A DNA stretch of 64,000 nucleotides from Granulicella paludicola (GCF_025685545.1 NZ_JAGSYC010000023.1:407243-471242), one strand, 5' to 3'. Positions 48,335 through 57,381 are shown, counted from the stretch's first letter. Translations and numbers: made by a program. Notes: generated by a model not told the origin, from the letters alone.

Positions 48335-48402
48335 AGTACGGGCTTCAGCCTGTACCTAAGAAACTATTAGAACTATGGGCTTCAGCCCCGGAGGGGGCAG
48401 AG
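48335..48402. repeat. Two GGGCTTCAGCC palindromic repeats
   Basis: ACGGGCTTCAGCCTGT at about 48339 and ATGGGCTTCAGCCCCG at about 48377, a short hairpin motif (GGGCTTCAGCCC) in two copies between the convergent GMC and map genes. May serve as a terminator region. Confidence 0.6.
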
Positions 48403-48432
48403 GCTTTTACCCCACTGGACTTCGACCGCTTG

Positions 48433-49182
48433 CTATAGCGTCAAAATCCGTGGCCCGTCCTTCGTGATGGCCACGGTGTGCTCGAAGTGAGCGCTGACAC
48501 TGCCGTCAGTCGTGATCGCCGTCCAGCCATCCTTCAGCACCTTCACCTCGGCCGTACCGAGATTGATCATCGGCTCGATCGCCAGCACCATCCCGGCCTT
48601 TAGGCGAGGGCCCTTGCCCGGCACACCGAAGTTCGGCACCTGCGGATCTTCATGCATGGCCTTACCAATACCGTGGCCGACAAAGTCGCGCACCACGCCG
48701 AAACCCTCAGCCTCACACACCTGCTGCACCGCATAGGAAATATCAAACAGCCGTCCACCCACGACAGCCTTGTCTATGCCCGCATACAGCGAAGCTTCAG
48801 TCACCTTTAGCAGCTTCTCCACCGCAGGCGAAATCTTGCCCACTGGATACGTCACCGCACAGTCCGAGTAGTAGCCATCGATGATCACGCCGCAATCCAC
48901 CGAAACCACATCGCCCTCTTTCAGGATGCGCTTATCAGTAGGGATGCCATGCACCACCTCTTCGTTGATCGAAGTGCACAGCACCGCCGGATAGCCGTGA
49001 TAACCCTTGAACGCAGCCTTCGCGCCGAGCTCTTCCACCTTCGCTTCCGCAGCCCGCTCGAGGTCCATCGTGGTCGCGCCAATGCGTACAGCCGCCTTCA
49101 CCGCATCGTGAACTTTGCGCAGAGCGATGCCGGAGGTCCGCATCTTCTCAATCTCGGCGCTGGTCTTAATCTGAATCGACAT
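48433..49182 (-). CDS. map: Methionine aminopeptidase, type I
   Basis: 249 residues. Removes N-terminal Met from new proteins. Metal ligands: Asp pair in VVSVDCGVIIDGYYSDCAV, His in GHGIGKAMHEDP, Glu in LAIEPMINLG and the terminal Glu of SAHFEHTVAI. The substrate-side His is in INEEVVHGIP. Last gene of the S10-spc operon here, following adk by 55 bp. Confidence 0.96.
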   Translation of the reverse strand: MSIQIKTSAEIEKMRTSGIALRKVHDAVKAAVRIGATTMDLERAAEAKVEELGAKAAFKGYHGYPAVLCTSINEEVVHGIPTDKRILKEGDVVSVDCGVIIDGYYSDCAVTYPVGKISPAVEKLLKVTEASLYAGIDKAVVGGRLFDISYAVQQVCEAEGFGVVRDFVGHGIGKAMHEDPQVPNFGVPGKGPRLKAGMVLAIEPMINLGTAEVKVLKDGWTAITTDGSVSAHFEHTVAITKDGPRILTL

Positions 49183-49237
49183 ATAGAAAAATAACCAAAC
49201 AGGGTTTAGATAACTTCGAGACTACTCGAGATTCAAC

Positions 49238-49954
49238 CTACGCTTCGGGATGATGACGCAGCTTCAGCAGCGTCGCCCGAATGTCCTTGGTCACAAGATC
49301 GATCTCCTGATCGCCATTGACCTCTGCAAACCGATTGCCATGCGTGCGGTAGTACTCGATCACAGCCGACGTCTTCTGCTCGAACGCCTTCATACGCTCA
49401 TGAAAGACCTCTTCCGTATCGTCGGACCGCTGCTCAAGCTTCGAGCCATCCACATCGCACACACCCTCGACCTTCGGAGGATTCGTATAGATGTTGTAGA
49501 TCCTGCCCGCAGGCGAAATGCGCCGCCCCGTGATGCGCTGCTTCAGCACCTCGATCGGCACAACTATGTTCACGGCCACCACCGGCAGTAGATACGCCAC
49601 CAGTTGGCTGTCGAGCCATTCCGCCTGGATTAGCGTGCGAGGAAATCCGTCGAGGATGTACCCATGCTGCGTATCCGGCTCCTTCAGGCGGCCCGCCACC
49701 ATCTGGTTCACCAGGTCGTCAGGCACGAACAGCCCCTTCGACATCAGCTCTTCCGCCATCATGCCGAGCGGTGTGTGGTTCTTGCGGTTCTCGCGCAGCA
49801 GATCGCCCGTGGAGATCTGCGGAATCCCGAATTCGTCCACAAGGTGCTTCGCCTGCGTGCCCTTACCCACACCGGGCGCACCAAGCAGCAGCACTGGGCC
49901 GGGGAGAAAATCGCTTGCGTTGGGAAGTGGTTTGCTCATAATCTCATCATCCAT
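49238..49954 (-). CDS. adk: Adenylate kinase
   Basis: 238 residues. P-loop LLGAPGVGKGTQAKHL, NMP-binding region ISTGDLLRE, GYILDGFPRT, and a long LID (ITGRRISPAGRIYN then PPKVEGVCDVDGSKLEQR) without the four Cys of zinc-type LIDs. Starts at 49954 or, equally plausible, 49939 (MSKPLPN). Standard position behind secY. Confidence 0.95.
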   Translation of the reverse strand: MDDEIMSKPLPNASDFLPGPVLLLGAPGVGKGTQAKHLVDEFGIPQISTGDLLRENRKNHTPLGMMAEELMSKGLFVPDDLVNQMVAGRLKEPDTQHGYILDGFPRTLIQAEWLDSQLVAYLLPVVAVNIVVPIEVLKQRITGRRISPAGRIYNIYTNPPKVEGVCDVDGSKLEQRSDDTEEVFHERMKAFEQKTSAVIEYYRTHGNRFAEVNGDQEIDLVTKDIRATLLKLRHHPEA

Positions 49955-50031
49955 CGTTCATTGAAAACGGCATGGCCGGAACTAGCACCATGCCGCTTTA
50001 CTGTCTTCACTACTTGCTCACTGTCTGTTCT

Positions 50032-51429
50032 TTACCAGCTGCGACGGCCCTTGATGCGGCCCGACTTCGGCGTAAAGCCGTCGTAGTGACGCATGATCAG
50101 CTGCGCTTCAACCTGCTGTACAGTATCCATCGCCACGCCCACCACGATCAGCAGCGACGTGCCGCCGAAGTAGAACGTGAAGCCCAGACCGTTGGTCACC
50201 CAGGAAGGCATGCGATCGAAGAACGAGCCGATCAGCGGCAAGTGGTTCAAGTGGATACCGCTCGTGATGAGCTGGGGGATCAGCGAAATGATGATCAGGT
50301 ACAGCGCGCCAACCAGCGTGATACGCGTTAACACGTCGTTGATGAAGTCCGACGTGCGCTTACCAGGACGGATGCCCGGGATAAAGCTGCCGTACTTGCG
50401 CATGTTGTCCGCGATGTCGTCGGGACGGAAGATGATCGAGATGTAGAAGTACGCGAAGAAGATGATCGCGGCCATGTACAGCAGCTCATAGCCAGGCTCC
50501 GCCGGAGCCAAATTGCGGAAGATCGGCTCGAGGTACTTGTTGTCGCGCAGCGGCTGACCGAACAGCGTCAATTGCTGCAGCAGCATCGGTGCCGAAAGGA
50601 TGGACGCAGCGAAGATGACCGGCATCACGCCACCGGAGTTCACCTTCAGCGGCAGGAACGAGCTGGAACCTTCGACTGCGCGGCGTCCAACCATGCGCTT
50701 TGCCGATTGAATCGGGATGCGGCGCTCCGAGCGCTCCACGTAAACGATGAACGCAACGACTGCCACCATCAATGCCAGCAGCACGATGATCACGATCGGC
50801 GTCAGTCCGCCCCACGCGCCGCTCTGCATCTTCTGGTACAGCTGAGCAATACCGCTGGGGATACCGACCACGATGCCGGTGAAGATCAAGAGGCTCATGC
50901 CGTTGCCAACACCGCGCTCGGTGATCTGCTCACCCAGCCACATGATGAAAGCTGTACCGCAGGTCAGCGTGATGACGCACAGCGGGATAAACGACCACTT
51001 GTTCATGGTCGTAACTTGCTGGCTCGTCAGTGTGAGGCCGATGAAGAAGCTCTGGATGATCGCAAGCAGAACCGTAACATAGCGCGTCCACTGCGTGATC
51101 TTGCGGCGGCCAAGCTCGCCTTCCTTCTGCAGCTTTGCCAACGGCTCGTAGATCACCGTCAGCAGCTGGAAGATGATCGACGCCGTGATGTACGGCATGA
51201 TACCCAGCGCGAACACCGTAAACTTGCGCAGGTTGCCGCCGTTGAACAGGTCGAGCAAGCCAAGTGCGGAGCCAGCAGCGCCGCTGAACAGTTCTGCGAG
51301 CCTTGCGGCGTCGATGCCCGGCGTCGGAATGTGTGCGCCAAGGCGATAGACCGCGAGCAGACCGAGCGTAAAGCCGATCCGGGTGCGCAGGTCCTTAATG
51401 CGGAAGATGTTGAGGAATTTCTCGAGCAT
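50032..51429 (-). CDS. secY: Preprotein translocase channel subunit SecY
   Basis: 465 residues with ten membrane helices. Starts MLEKFLNIFRIKDLRTRIGF; the RLGAHIPTPGID plug region, the YVERSERRIPIQSAKRM cytoplasmic loop and a GIRPGKRTSDFIN loop (SecA and ribosome contact) are clear. Forms the SecYEG channel. Position between rplO and adk is the conserved one. Confidence 0.97.
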   Translation of the reverse strand: MLEKFLNIFRIKDLRTRIGFTLGLLAVYRLGAHIPTPGIDAARLAELFSGAAGSALGLLDLFNGGNLRKFTVFALGIMPYITASIIFQLLTVIYEPLAKLQKEGELGRRKITQWTRYVTVLLAIIQSFFIGLTLTSQQVTTMNKWSFIPLCVITLTCGTAFIMWLGEQITERGVGNGMSLLIFTGIVVGIPSGIAQLYQKMQSGAWGGLTPIVIIVLLALMVAVVAFIVYVERSERRIPIQSAKRMVGRRAVEGSSSFLPLKVNSGGVMPVIFAASILSAPMLLQQLTLFGQPLRDNKYLEPIFRNLAPAEPGYELLYMAAIIFFAYFYISIIFRPDDIADNMRKYGSFIPGIRPGKRTSDFINDVLTRITLVGALYLIIISLIPQLITSGIHLNHLPLIGSFFDRMPSWVTNGLGFTFYFGGTSLLIVVGVAMDTVQQVEAQLIMRHYDGFTPKSGRIKGRRSW

Positions 51430-51536
51430 CGATGTGTCAGGCCTTCAATAGGAGAGGTCGCGTCTGCGACGGCTCTGTTGGTGTGTTTCGAGTAATTCTA
51501 CTCGTCCGAGCCGTTATCTGCACGTAAGAGAGATCA

Positions 51537-51561
51537 GGCCGAGGCATCGCCCCGGCCTGTG
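51537..51561 (-). other. Hairpin behind rplO stop
   Basis: CAGGCCG / CGGCCTG, 7-bp stem, 5 nt after the rplO stop. Not one of the two repeat classes but in the same position relative to the stop codon. Confidence 0.55.
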
Positions 51562-51566
51562 ATTCG

Positions 51567-52046
51567 TTACGCTGCGGGTGTTGCTTCGGCGCCGATGAGG
51601 ATGGCCTTGCCGCCTGCATCCTCAATGGCCTTCTGTGCAGCCTTCGAGAACTTGTGCGCGTGAACCGTAACCGCGGTCTTCAGCTCGCCGTTCGCGAGAA
51701 CCTTGACCAGCCCGTTGCGCTTCTTCACAACGCCCTTCGCCTTCAGCACGTCGAGCGTCAGCTCCGACTCGCCGCCTGTGGAGACCAGCTCAGCGATCGT
51801 GTCCAGGCCAAGCACGGCGTACTCCACGCGGAAGATGTTCGTAAAGCCGCGCTTCGGCATACGGCGGTGAAGGGGCATCTGGCCGCCTTCGAAACCGCGC
51901 ATCAGGCTGGAGCCCGAACGCGAGCCCTGGCCCTTGTGACCACGGGTCGAGGTCTTACCCATACCCGAGCCCATACCGCGGCCTACGCGCTTCTTGTTCT
52001 CATTCGCCTTCTTCGGCGCCTTCAGATTGCTTAGATTAAGTGCCAT
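51567..52046 (-). CDS. rplO: Ribosomal protein uL15
   Basis: 159 residues from the ATG at 52046 (GAGGAAATC upstream). N-terminal basic, Gly-rich KRVGRGMGSGMGKTSTRGHK and the SGSSLMRGFEGGQMPLHRRM segment bind 23S rRNA. The C-terminal globular part is normal. Followed in the transcript by a 137-bp spacer and secY. Confidence 0.96.
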   Translation of the reverse strand: MALNLSNLKAPKKANENKKRVGRGMGSGMGKTSTRGHKGQGSRSGSSLMRGFEGGQMPLHRRMPKRGFTNIFRVEYAVLGLDTIAELVSTGGESELTLDVLKAKGVVKKRNGLVKVLANGELKTAVTVHAHKFSKAAQKAIEDAGGKAILIGAEATPAA

Positions 52047-52093
52047 GATTTCCTCGCTAACGCCGACGTCATCGTCGACTCGCATGTTGCGGA

Positions 52094-52169
52094 GTTGTCA
52101 GTTCTCCGTTCCAAGTCCTCAGCATCCTTTCATCCTCACTGACAACTGAGAACGGACATCTGAGAACGT
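52094..52169 (-). repeat. Class B heptamer inverted repeat behind rpmD
   Basis: GTTGTCA, GTTCTCC, GTTCCAA, GTCCTCA on one arm; ACTGACA, ACTGAGA, ACGGACA, TCTGAGA on the other. Ends 4 nt from the rpmD stop codon. Confidence 0.85.
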
Positions 52170-52173
52170 CTTA

Positions 52174-52359
52174 TTACTCTACGACGCGAACGAGGTGCGG
52201 AACCTTCGCAACCATGCCACGGATCGACGGAGTGTCTTCGCGCTCAACGATCTGATTCATGCGCGTGAAGCCCAGGCCCTTGATAACGAGCTTGTGCTTG
52301 ACGGGCGTGCAAATCATGGAGCGGAAGTACTGCAGCTTCATCTTCTTTTCGCTTGCCAT
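52174..52359 (-). CDS. rpmD: Ribosomal protein uL30
   Basis: 61 residues from the ATG at 52359. MKLQYFRSMICTPVKHKLVI then GLGFTRMNQIVEREDTPSIR gives the whole small fold, with the last residues KVPHLVRVVE. GGAGAAG precedes the start. A short form starting at the internal Met (MKLQYF) is possible. Confidence 0.93.
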   Translation of the reverse strand: MASEKKMKLQYFRSMICTPVKHKLVIKGLGFTRMNQIVEREDTPSIRGMVAKVPHLVRVVE

Positions 52360-52388
52360 TGTGTTCTTCTCCAAAACTTTGGTTGGTT

Positions 52389-52430
52389 CAGGGAAAGACG
52401 ATTACCTGTTCCCTGATCCCTATTCCCTAA
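52389..52430 (-). repeat. Class B element (CCCTATT type) behind rpsE
   Basis: Plus strand CAGGGAA, then TTCCCTG, ATCCCTA, TTCCCTA: heptamers with one inverted arm. Ends 10 nt from the rpsE stop. Confidence 0.8.
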
Positions 52431-52440
52431 TCGATGCCTC

Positions 52441-52947
52441 TTACAGCTCGTCGACCGACTTGCCACGAAGAGCAGCAACCTCGGCACGATCGCGCAGCTG
52501 CGAGAGCGCATCGAACGTCGCCTTGATCACGTTGTGCGGATTCGCAGAGCCGAGGCTCTTGGTCAGCACATTCGGTACACCGACAGCGGTCATCACGGCG
52601 CGAACCGTCTTACCCGCAATCACACCGGTACCTTCAGGTGCCGGCTTCAGCAGAACTTCACCAGCGCCGAAGTGACCCAGCACCACGTGAGGAATCGTGT
52701 AGTCGGTCAGGTTGACCTTCAGCAGATTCTTCTTTGCCGCTTCGATCGCCTTACGGATCGCCTGTGGCACTTCCTTCGCCTTACCGGAGCCGTAACCAAC
52801 CACGCCTTCCGCCGGATCGCCAACGATGACGAGTGCCGCGAATGACATGTTCTTACCGCCCTTGACGACCTTCGTTACGCGGTTGATGCTTACAACCTCA
52901 TCCTTGAGGTTCAGGCGGTTCGCGTCGATCTTCTTCTTCATAGCCAT
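52441..52947 (-). CDS. rpsE: Ribosomal protein uS5
   Basis: 168 residues. [20 protein letters not shown] is the double-stranded-RNA-binding N-domain with the GG loop near the site of ram mutations; [20 protein letters not shown] and the S5 C-domain follow. Start at 52947 with GAGGAAA upstream. Confidence 0.97.
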   Translation of the reverse strand: MAMKKKIDANRLNLKDEVVSINRVTKVVKGGKNMSFAALVIVGDPAEGVVGYGSGKAKEVPQAIRKAIEAAKKNLLKVNLTDYTIPHVVLGHFGAGEVLLKPAPEGTGVIAGKTVRAVMTAVGVPNVLTKSLGSANPHNVIKATFDALSQLRDRAEVAALRGKSVDEL

Positions 52948-53012
52948 TGTGTTTCCTCTTTATTTTCTCCCCGGCACACCGGTCCGGAGGCGTGGTAGTC
53001 ATGCCACCACTT

Positions 53013-53037
53013 TTTGTCATTCCCGGAGGGAATCTGC
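53013..53037 (-). repeat. Class A hairpin repeat behind rplR
   Basis: Plus strand TTTGTCATTCCCGGAGGGAA then TCTGC; ATTCCC and GGGAAT pair perfectly around GGA-type loop. Ends 8 nt from the rplR stop. Confidence 0.85.
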
Positions 53038-53045
53038 TGCTGTAC

Positions 53046-53411
53046 TTAGAACTCGAGGCCAGCTTCGCGAGCTGCATCGGCCAGAGCCTTGATGCGGCCG
53101 TGATACAGGTAGCCACCACGATCGAATACGACCTTGGTCACTCCCTTTTCCTTGCCACGCTCGGCAATCAGCTTACCGACAGCCTTGGCTGCTTCAATGT
53201 TGCCGCCGACCTTCGCCTCGTTGCCCTTCTTGGCAACGGTCGAAGCCGAAGCGATCGTGACGCCGTTCGCATCGTCGATCAGCTGCGTGTAGATGTGGTT
53301 CAGTGAACGGTAAACGTTGAGGCGGGGACGCTCGGCCGAGCCGGAGATCTTGGCGCGGATGCGGTCGTGGACGCGCTGGCGGATGGCATTGCGCTTGGGA
53401 ATCGTGATCAT
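53046..53411 (-). CDS. rplR: Ribosomal protein uL18
   Basis: 121 residues, binds 5S r[23 protein letters not shown] and [17 protein letters not shown] followed by [19 protein letters not shown] are typical. Complete and of normal length. Confidence 0.97.
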   Translation of the reverse strand: MITIPKRNAIRQRVHDRIRAKISGSAERPRLNVYRSLNHIYTQLIDDANGVTIASASTVAKKGNEAKVGGNIEAAKAVGKLIAERGKEKGVTKVVFDRGGYLYHGRIKALADAAREAGLEF

Positions 53412-53472
53412 GATTTCTTTCCTTCCTAGTAGCGTCGCTGACCTTCAACGACGTTCGGTTCTGTGAGTGGAG

Positions 53473-53524
53473 GCAGGGAGCGGGAAAGGATGTACTTCCC
53501 TATTCCCTGCTCCCTATTCCCTGA
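53473..53524 (-). repeat. Class B element (CCCTATT type) behind rplF
   Basis: Arm CAGGGAGCGGGAAAGG faces TTCCCTA, TTCCCTG, CTCCCTA, TTCCCTG. Ends 3 nt from the rplF stop codon. Confidence 0.85.
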
Positions 53525-53527
53525 TGT

Positions 53528-54067
53528 TTACTTGGCGCCGGTCTTTCCGACCTTCTTCTTCAGCTTCTCGTCGGAGTAACGTACACCCTTGTTCTTGTAC
53601 GGGTCCGGCTTACGCAGCGAGCGCATATCCGCAGCAACCTGGCCGACCTTCTGGCGGTCGATACCGGAGACCGTGACGTGCGTCTGCTTCGGGTCGATCT
53701 CGACCGTGATGCCGGTGGGCAGCGGGAACTCGATCGGGTGAGAGTAGCCGAGCGTGAACACAACCATGTCCTTGCCCTTCATCTCCACGCGGTAACCGAT
53801 ACCGACGACGTCCAGTTCCTTCTTCCAGCCATTCGTCACACCTTCAACTGCGTTGAAGACGAGAGCGCGGGCCAGACCATGCACAGCTGCGTGCTTGTCG
53901 TCCGGTCGCTCGATGGTGAGGACACCGTCCTTCTCGGACATCGTAATGCCGGCCGGGATCAGAGCGTCAACCTTGCCCTTGGGTCCTTCAACCGTAACGA
54001 TGTTCGTGTGTACCGTGTACTTCACACCCTTGGGAATCGTGATGGGCTTCTTGCCAATACGTGACAT
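53528..54067 (-). CDS. rplF: Ribosomal protein uL6
   Basis: 179 residues, two L6 domains. [20 protein letters not shown] opens the protein; [20 protein letters not shown] and the C-terminal [20 protein letters not shown] rRNA-binding tail are conserved. Confidence 0.97.
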   Translation of the reverse strand: MSRIGKKPITIPKGVKYTVHTNIVTVEGPKGKVDALIPAGITMSEKDGVLTIERPDDKHAAVHGLARALVFNAVEGVTNGWKKELDVVGIGYRVEMKGKDMVVFTLGYSHPIEFPLPTGITVEIDPKQTHVTVSGIDRQKVGQVAADMRSLRKPDPYKNKGVRYSDEKLKKKVGKTGAK

Positions 54068-54126
54068 TGTTCAATCCTTTGGTGGCTTGCGAGTCCCGAA
54101 GTCAACCTTCGTTCCACTGCAGCCTG

Positions 54127-54172
54127 TTGGGAGGGAGAGAGTTTTATTCCCAGCTCCCTGTTCCCTAATTCC
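54127..54172 (-). repeat. Class B element (CCCTATT type) behind rpsH
   Basis: Arm GGGAGGGAGAGAG faces TTCCCAG, CTCCCTG, TTCCCTA. Ends 6 nt from the rpsH stop codon. Confidence 0.8.
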
Positions 54173-54178
54173 TTTTGC

Positions 54179-54577
54179 TTACCAGACTTCGGCGAGAATC
54201 TCTCCGCCAACGCCTTCGCGGCGAGCCTGGCGACCGGTCATCACACCCTTGGGGGTGGTCATGATCGAGATGCCGAGTCCACCCTGCACGCGCTTGATCT
54301 CGTCCTTGCCGATGTACACACGGCAGCCGGGCTTCGAAATGCGCTTCAGGTCGCGGATCACAGCCTCGTTGTTCGGGCCGTACTTCAGATACACGCGCAG
54401 CAGCTTCTGGCTCTCTTCTTCCACGGGCTTGTAGTTCGCAATGTAGCCCTCTTCCTTCAGGATGCGGGCGATCTCAACCTTCAGCTTCGAGGTCGGGACG
54501 TCGAGCTTCTGGTGGTGAGCACGGTGTGCGTTGCGGATACGCGTCAGAAAGTCTGCAACTGGGTCTGTCAGATTCAT
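54179..54577 (-). CDS. rpsH: Ribosomal protein uS8
   Basis: 132 residues, the standard length, from the second of two adjacent ATGs (54577), which has the better distance to [25 protein letters not shown] opens it and [20 protein letters not shown] closes it. In other bacteria S8 represses the spc operon; no target site was worked out here. Confidence 0.97.
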   Translation of the reverse strand: MNLTDPVADFLTRIRNAHRAHHQKLDVPTSKLKVEIARILKEEGYIANYKPVEEESQKLLRVYLKYGPNNEAVIRDLKRISKPGCRVYIGKDEIKRVQGGLGISIMTTPKGVMTGRQARREGVGGEILAEVW

Positions 54578-54693
54578 CATTTTCCTTTCATCCCCCGTTC
54601 GCTCTCGCACAGGCGAGAGAACCAGCAGGAATGGCTGTGGTGCCGTGGCACCGGTGATCTTAGATACACGCGATCAACGAACGTCGCGTTGTT

Positions 54694-54716
54694 GCTGGTA
54701 AGCCGTGCTTACCAGC
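54694..54716 (-). other. Hairpin overlapping the rpsN stop
   Basis: Perfect 10-bp stem GCTGGTAAGC / GCTTACCAGC with a 3-nt loop, spanning the rpsN stop codon at 54709-54711. Another stop-associated hairpin that is not a class A or B repeat. Confidence 0.6.
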
Positions 54717-54894
54717 TGGACTTGACGACGCCCGGAATCTCGCCCTTGAGCGCAAGGCCGCGGAAGCACAGACGGCAGCAACCGAACTTGCGCAGGAACG
54801 CGCGAGGGCGGCCGCAGAGCTGGCAGCGGTTGTGCTGGCGGGACTTGAACTTCGGCTTCTTTGCGTCTTTGACGCGCTTTGCAGTGGTTGCCAT
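54709..54894 (-). CDS. rpsZ: Ribosomal protein uS14, zinc-binding type
   Basis: 61 residues, the short C+ form. Zinc Cys pairs CQLCGRPR and CCRLCFRG are intact. It is preceded by basic [12 protein letters not shown]. Between rplE and rpsH as usual. Confidence 0.96.
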   Translation of the reverse strand: MATTAKRVKDAKKPKFKSRQHNRCQLCGRPRAFLRKFGCCRLCFRGLALKGEIPGVVKSSW

Positions 54895-54917
54895 ATTGTT
54901 TTCCTAACCTCTAAACC

Positions 54918-54950
54918 TTGTCATCCTGAGCGGAGCGAAGGACCTGCTTT
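54918..54950 (-). repeat. Class A hairpin repeat behind rplE
   Basis: Plus strand TTGTCATCCTGAGCGGAGCG then AAGGACCTGC; the arms TCCT and AGGA pair, covarying with ATTCC/GGAAT in other copies. Ends 15 nt from the rplE stop. Confidence 0.85.
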
Positions 54951-54965
54951 CACCCCTGTGTAAAC

Positions 54966-55514
54966 TTACGCGCCCTGGCGGAACGGCATGCCGAAGTGCT
55001 TGAGCAGCGTGCGTGCGCCGTTGTCATCCAGAGCCGACGTCACGATGGTGACGTTCATGCCCTTGGTCTTGTCGACCTTCGCGTAGTCAATCTCCGGGAA
55101 GATCAGCTGGTCGCGCAGACCAAGCGTGTAGTTGCCGCGACCGTCGAAGCTCTTCGAGCTGACGCCACGGAAGTCACGCACACGGGGCAGGGCCACCGAA
55201 ATCAGGCGATCGAGGAACTCGTACATCGTGTCGCCGCGCAGCGTAACCATCGCGCCGATGGGCATGCCCTCACGCAGCTTGAAGGCCGCGATGGACTTCT
55301 TCGCCTTGGTGATGACCGGCTTCTGGCCGGCAATCGCGCCGAGGTCGGCGAGCAGTGGGTCCATGATCTTCACGTTCTGCGTCGCTTCACCCAGACCCAT
55401 GTTGATCACAATCTTCTCGAGCTTCGGCACTGCCATGATGTTCGCAAGACCGAGGTCTTTCTGAACGGCGGCCTTTATCTCGCTCGCGTACTTCTCTTTC
55501 AAACGTGCTGCCAT
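54966..55514 (-). CDS. rplE: Ribosomal protein uL5
   Basis: 182 residues, binds 5S rRNA and the P-site t[22 protein letters not shown] near the start, then [20 protein letters not shown] and [17 protein letters not shown]. Complete. Confidence 0.97.
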   Translation of the reverse strand: MAARLKEKYASEIKAAVQKDLGLANIMAVPKLEKIVINMGLGEATQNVKIMDPLLADLGAIAGQKPVITKAKKSIAAFKLREGMPIGAMVTLRGDTMYEFLDRLISVALPRVRDFRGVSSKSFDGRGNYTLGLRDQLIFPEIDYAKVDKTKGMNVTIVTSALDDNGARTLLKHFGMPFRQGA

Positions 55515-55578
55515 GATGTTCTTCTCTCTTCTCCACGGTTCCGGAGTGAATACCGTTTCGTGGGGTGCTCAATTCGGA

Positions 55579-55654
55579 GTTGTCAGTTCTCCATTCTCAG
55601 CTCCCAGTCCCGATTCGCTCTCACTGACAACTGAGAACTCGAAACTGAGAACGT
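55579..55654 (-). repeat. Class B heptamer inverted repeat behind rplX
   Basis: GTTGTCA, GTTCTCC, ATTCTCA on one side and ACTGACA, ACTGAGA, ACTCGAA, ACTGAGA on the other. Ends 5 nt from the rplX stop codon. Confidence 0.85.
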
Positions 55655-55659
55655 ACTAG

Positions 55660-55992
55660 CTACTTCTTTTCCGACTTCGTCTCAGCGATCGTGCCGCCGT
55701 TCGAGCGAGCGATGCGGGTCTTGGTGTCACCCTCGACCTTGAAGCCAACGCGCGTCTTCTTCCCTTCGGAGTCCACTAACATCACGTTCGAGATGTGGAT
55801 CGGAGCTTCCTGCTCAAGAATGCCGCCCTGGATGTTGCGCTGCGGGTCAGCCTTCTTGTGCTTCTTGATCATGCCCACACCCTCGACGAGAACGCGGTTC
55901 TTGTCGACGATGATGCGCAGAACGCGGCCCGTCTTGCCCTTGTCCTTACCGGCGATGACGATGACCTGGTCGTTACGCTTGATCTTTGCCAT
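55660..55992 (-). CDS. rplX: Ribosomal protein uL24
   Basis: 110 residues from the ATG at 55992. KOW motif VIVIAGKDKGKTGRVLRI, then GVGMIKKHKKADPQRNIQGG. One of the first proteins to bind 23S rRNA in assembly. Confidence 0.96.
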   Translation of the reverse strand: MAKIKRNDQVIVIAGKDKGKTGRVLRIIVDKNRVLVEGVGMIKKHKKADPQRNIQGGILEQEAPIHISNVMLVDSEGKKTRVGFKVEGDTKTRIARSNGGTIAETKSEKK

Positions 55993-56056
55993 GATGCTCT
56001 TCCTTCCTCGGCGATCATGCTCACTTAGGAGCGCGGAGCCGGAATCCGCTAAGTTA

Positions 56057-56132
56057 CGAGTGATAAGTGATAAGTGGCGAGTGGTAAGTGAAGGCTTTGC
56101 TTGCGACTCTTCACTTACCACCTACCACTCGC
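56057..56132 (-). repeat. Class B element (AGTGATA type) behind rplN
   Basis: Heptamers AGTGATA, AGTGATA, AGTGGCG, AGTGGTA, AGTGAAG face TTCACTTACCACCTACCACT on the other arm. Ends 2 nt from the rplN stop codon. Confidence 0.85.
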
Positions 56133-56134
56133 TT

Positions 56135-56506
56135 CTAGATAACTTCGGGAGCGAGCGACACGATCTTCAGAAACTTCTTGTCGCGCAGCTCGCGGGCAAC
56201 GGGCCCAAAAACACGCGTGCCAACCGGCTCGTTCGCATCGTTGATCACAACAGCCGCGTTCTCGTCGAAGCGGATGTAGGTACCGTCCTTGCGGCGATAC
56301 TCCTTGTGCGTGCGGACGATGACCGCCTTTACGACTTTGCCCTTCTTAACCGTTCCATCGGGCGAAGCTTCCTTGACCGCTGCGGTGACGATGTCACCCA
56401 GACCAGCCTTCTTGCCAAGGCCGCCACCGATCGGATTGATCACCTGGAGCTTGCGGGCGCCCGAGTTATCGGCGACGGCAAGCATGGTGCGCATTTGAAC
56501 TGCCAT
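56135..56506 (-). CDS. rplN: Ribosomal protein uL14
   Basis: 123 residues. [20 protein letters not shown], then [20 protein letters not shown] and [20 protein letters not shown] are the family signatures. Confidence 0.97.
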   Translation of the reverse strand: MAVQMRTMLAVADNSGARKLQVINPIGGGLGKKAGLGDIVTAAVKEASPDGTVKKGKVVKAVIVRTHKEYRRKDGTYIRFDENAAVVINDANEPVGTRVFGPVARELRDKKFLKIVSLAPEVI

Positions 56507-56543
56507 GATGATTCTCCTTGCAGCTAACTTCTAAAACTCAAAC

Positions 56544-56611
56544 ATTGTCATCCTGACCTTTTGCATTGTCATCCTGACCTCGAGCGAAGCCGAGAGGGAA
56601 GGATCTGCATT
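56544..56611 (-). repeat. Class A repeat, one partial and one full copy, behind rpsQ
   Basis: Plus strand has a truncated ATTGTCATCCTGACC followed by ATTGTCATCCTGACC plus CGAGCGAAGCCGAGAGGGAA and GGATCTGCAT. Ends 20 nt from the rpsQ stop. Confidence 0.8.
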
Positions 56612-56631
56612 TGGGACAGGCGAGGACCAAA

Positions 56632-56958
56632 CTACTTGGCAGCGACCGGCTTCTCTTCAGCGAGAGCGGACAGCGACGAACGGCGGATGATCTCTTCGAG
56701 GTTCCAGCGCTTCAGCTTCGACAGCGGACGGGTCTCGCGGATGCGGACCATGTCACCCAGGCGGGCCGAGTTCTGCTCGTCGTGCGCGTAGAACTTCTTG
56801 TTCGACTTCAGCACGCGCTTGTACTTCGGGTGGGCCTTGCGCATCTCAATCTCAACCACGATCGTCTTGTCCATCTTTGTCGAAACGACCAGACCGACCT
56901 TCTCGGTGCGGCGCGATGCTGCCTGCTCTGCGGCGGGGGTGGTAACAGTGGTAGCCAT
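56632..56958 (-). CDS. rpsQ: Ribosomal protein uS17
   Basis: 108 residues; [20 protein letters not shown], then [19 protein letters not shown] and the [16 protein letters not shown]-fold end. The N-terminal about 18 residues and C-terminal about 15 are extensions beyond the core. Two bases after rpmC. Confidence 0.96.
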   Translation of the reverse strand: MATTVTTPAAEQAASRRTEKVGLVVSTKMDKTIVVEIEMRKAHPKYKRVLKSNKKFYAHDEQNSARLGDMVRIRETRPLSKLKRWNLEEIIRRSSLSALAEEKPVAAK

Positions 56959-56960
56959 AA

Positions 56961-57182
56961 TTATTTCCCTGCCTTCGTGGTTGCGGGTGCGGTCGCGAGC
57001 TTGCGCTCCTTGGCGATGGTCTTGATGCGGGCGATGTCCAGCTTGAGGGTCTTGATCTTGCCGATGCCCTCCTGCTTGCCGAGGCTCTTGGCGAAACGAA
57101 TGCGGAAGAGCTGTTCGCCAGCCTTCGCCTCTTCTGCCTTCAACTCCTCGTCGCTCAAACTACGGATCTTGTCGAGTTCCAT
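56961..57182 (-). CDS. rpmC: Ribosomal protein uL29
   Basis: 73 residues, helical hairpin at the exit tunnel. [20 protein letters not shown] then [20 protein letters not shown] and [14 protein letters not shown]. Slightly long C-terminal tail. Confidence 0.95.
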   Translation of the reverse strand: MELDKIRSLSDEELKAEEAKAGEQLFRIRFAKSLGKQEGIGKIKTLKLDIARIKTIAKERKLATAPATTKAGK

Positions 57183-57250
57183 GAGTAACTTCTTTCTTAC
57201 CGCCTGAACGGCATTGCAATGTTTTTCTTACTTTCCATCAAGAAGCATCT

Positions 57251-57362
57251 TTGTCATTCCCGAAGGGAATCTGCTTCTCGTTTTTGTCATTCCGCAGCAA
57301 AGCGGAGGAATCTGCATTTGCTTCTTGCTTTGTCATTCTGAGCGGAGCGAAGAATCTGCTTC
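57251..57362 (-). repeat. Three consecutive class A repeats behind rplP
   Basis: Copies at 57251-57277 (arms ATTCCC/GGGAAT), 57283-57320 (ATTCC/GGAAT) and 57331-57362 (ATTCT/AGAAT). All three point the same way, and each pair of arms stays complementary although the sequence differs. Last copy ends 19 nt from the rplP stop. Confidence 0.88.
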
Positions 57363-57381
57363 CCCGCTCCGCCACTAATCT

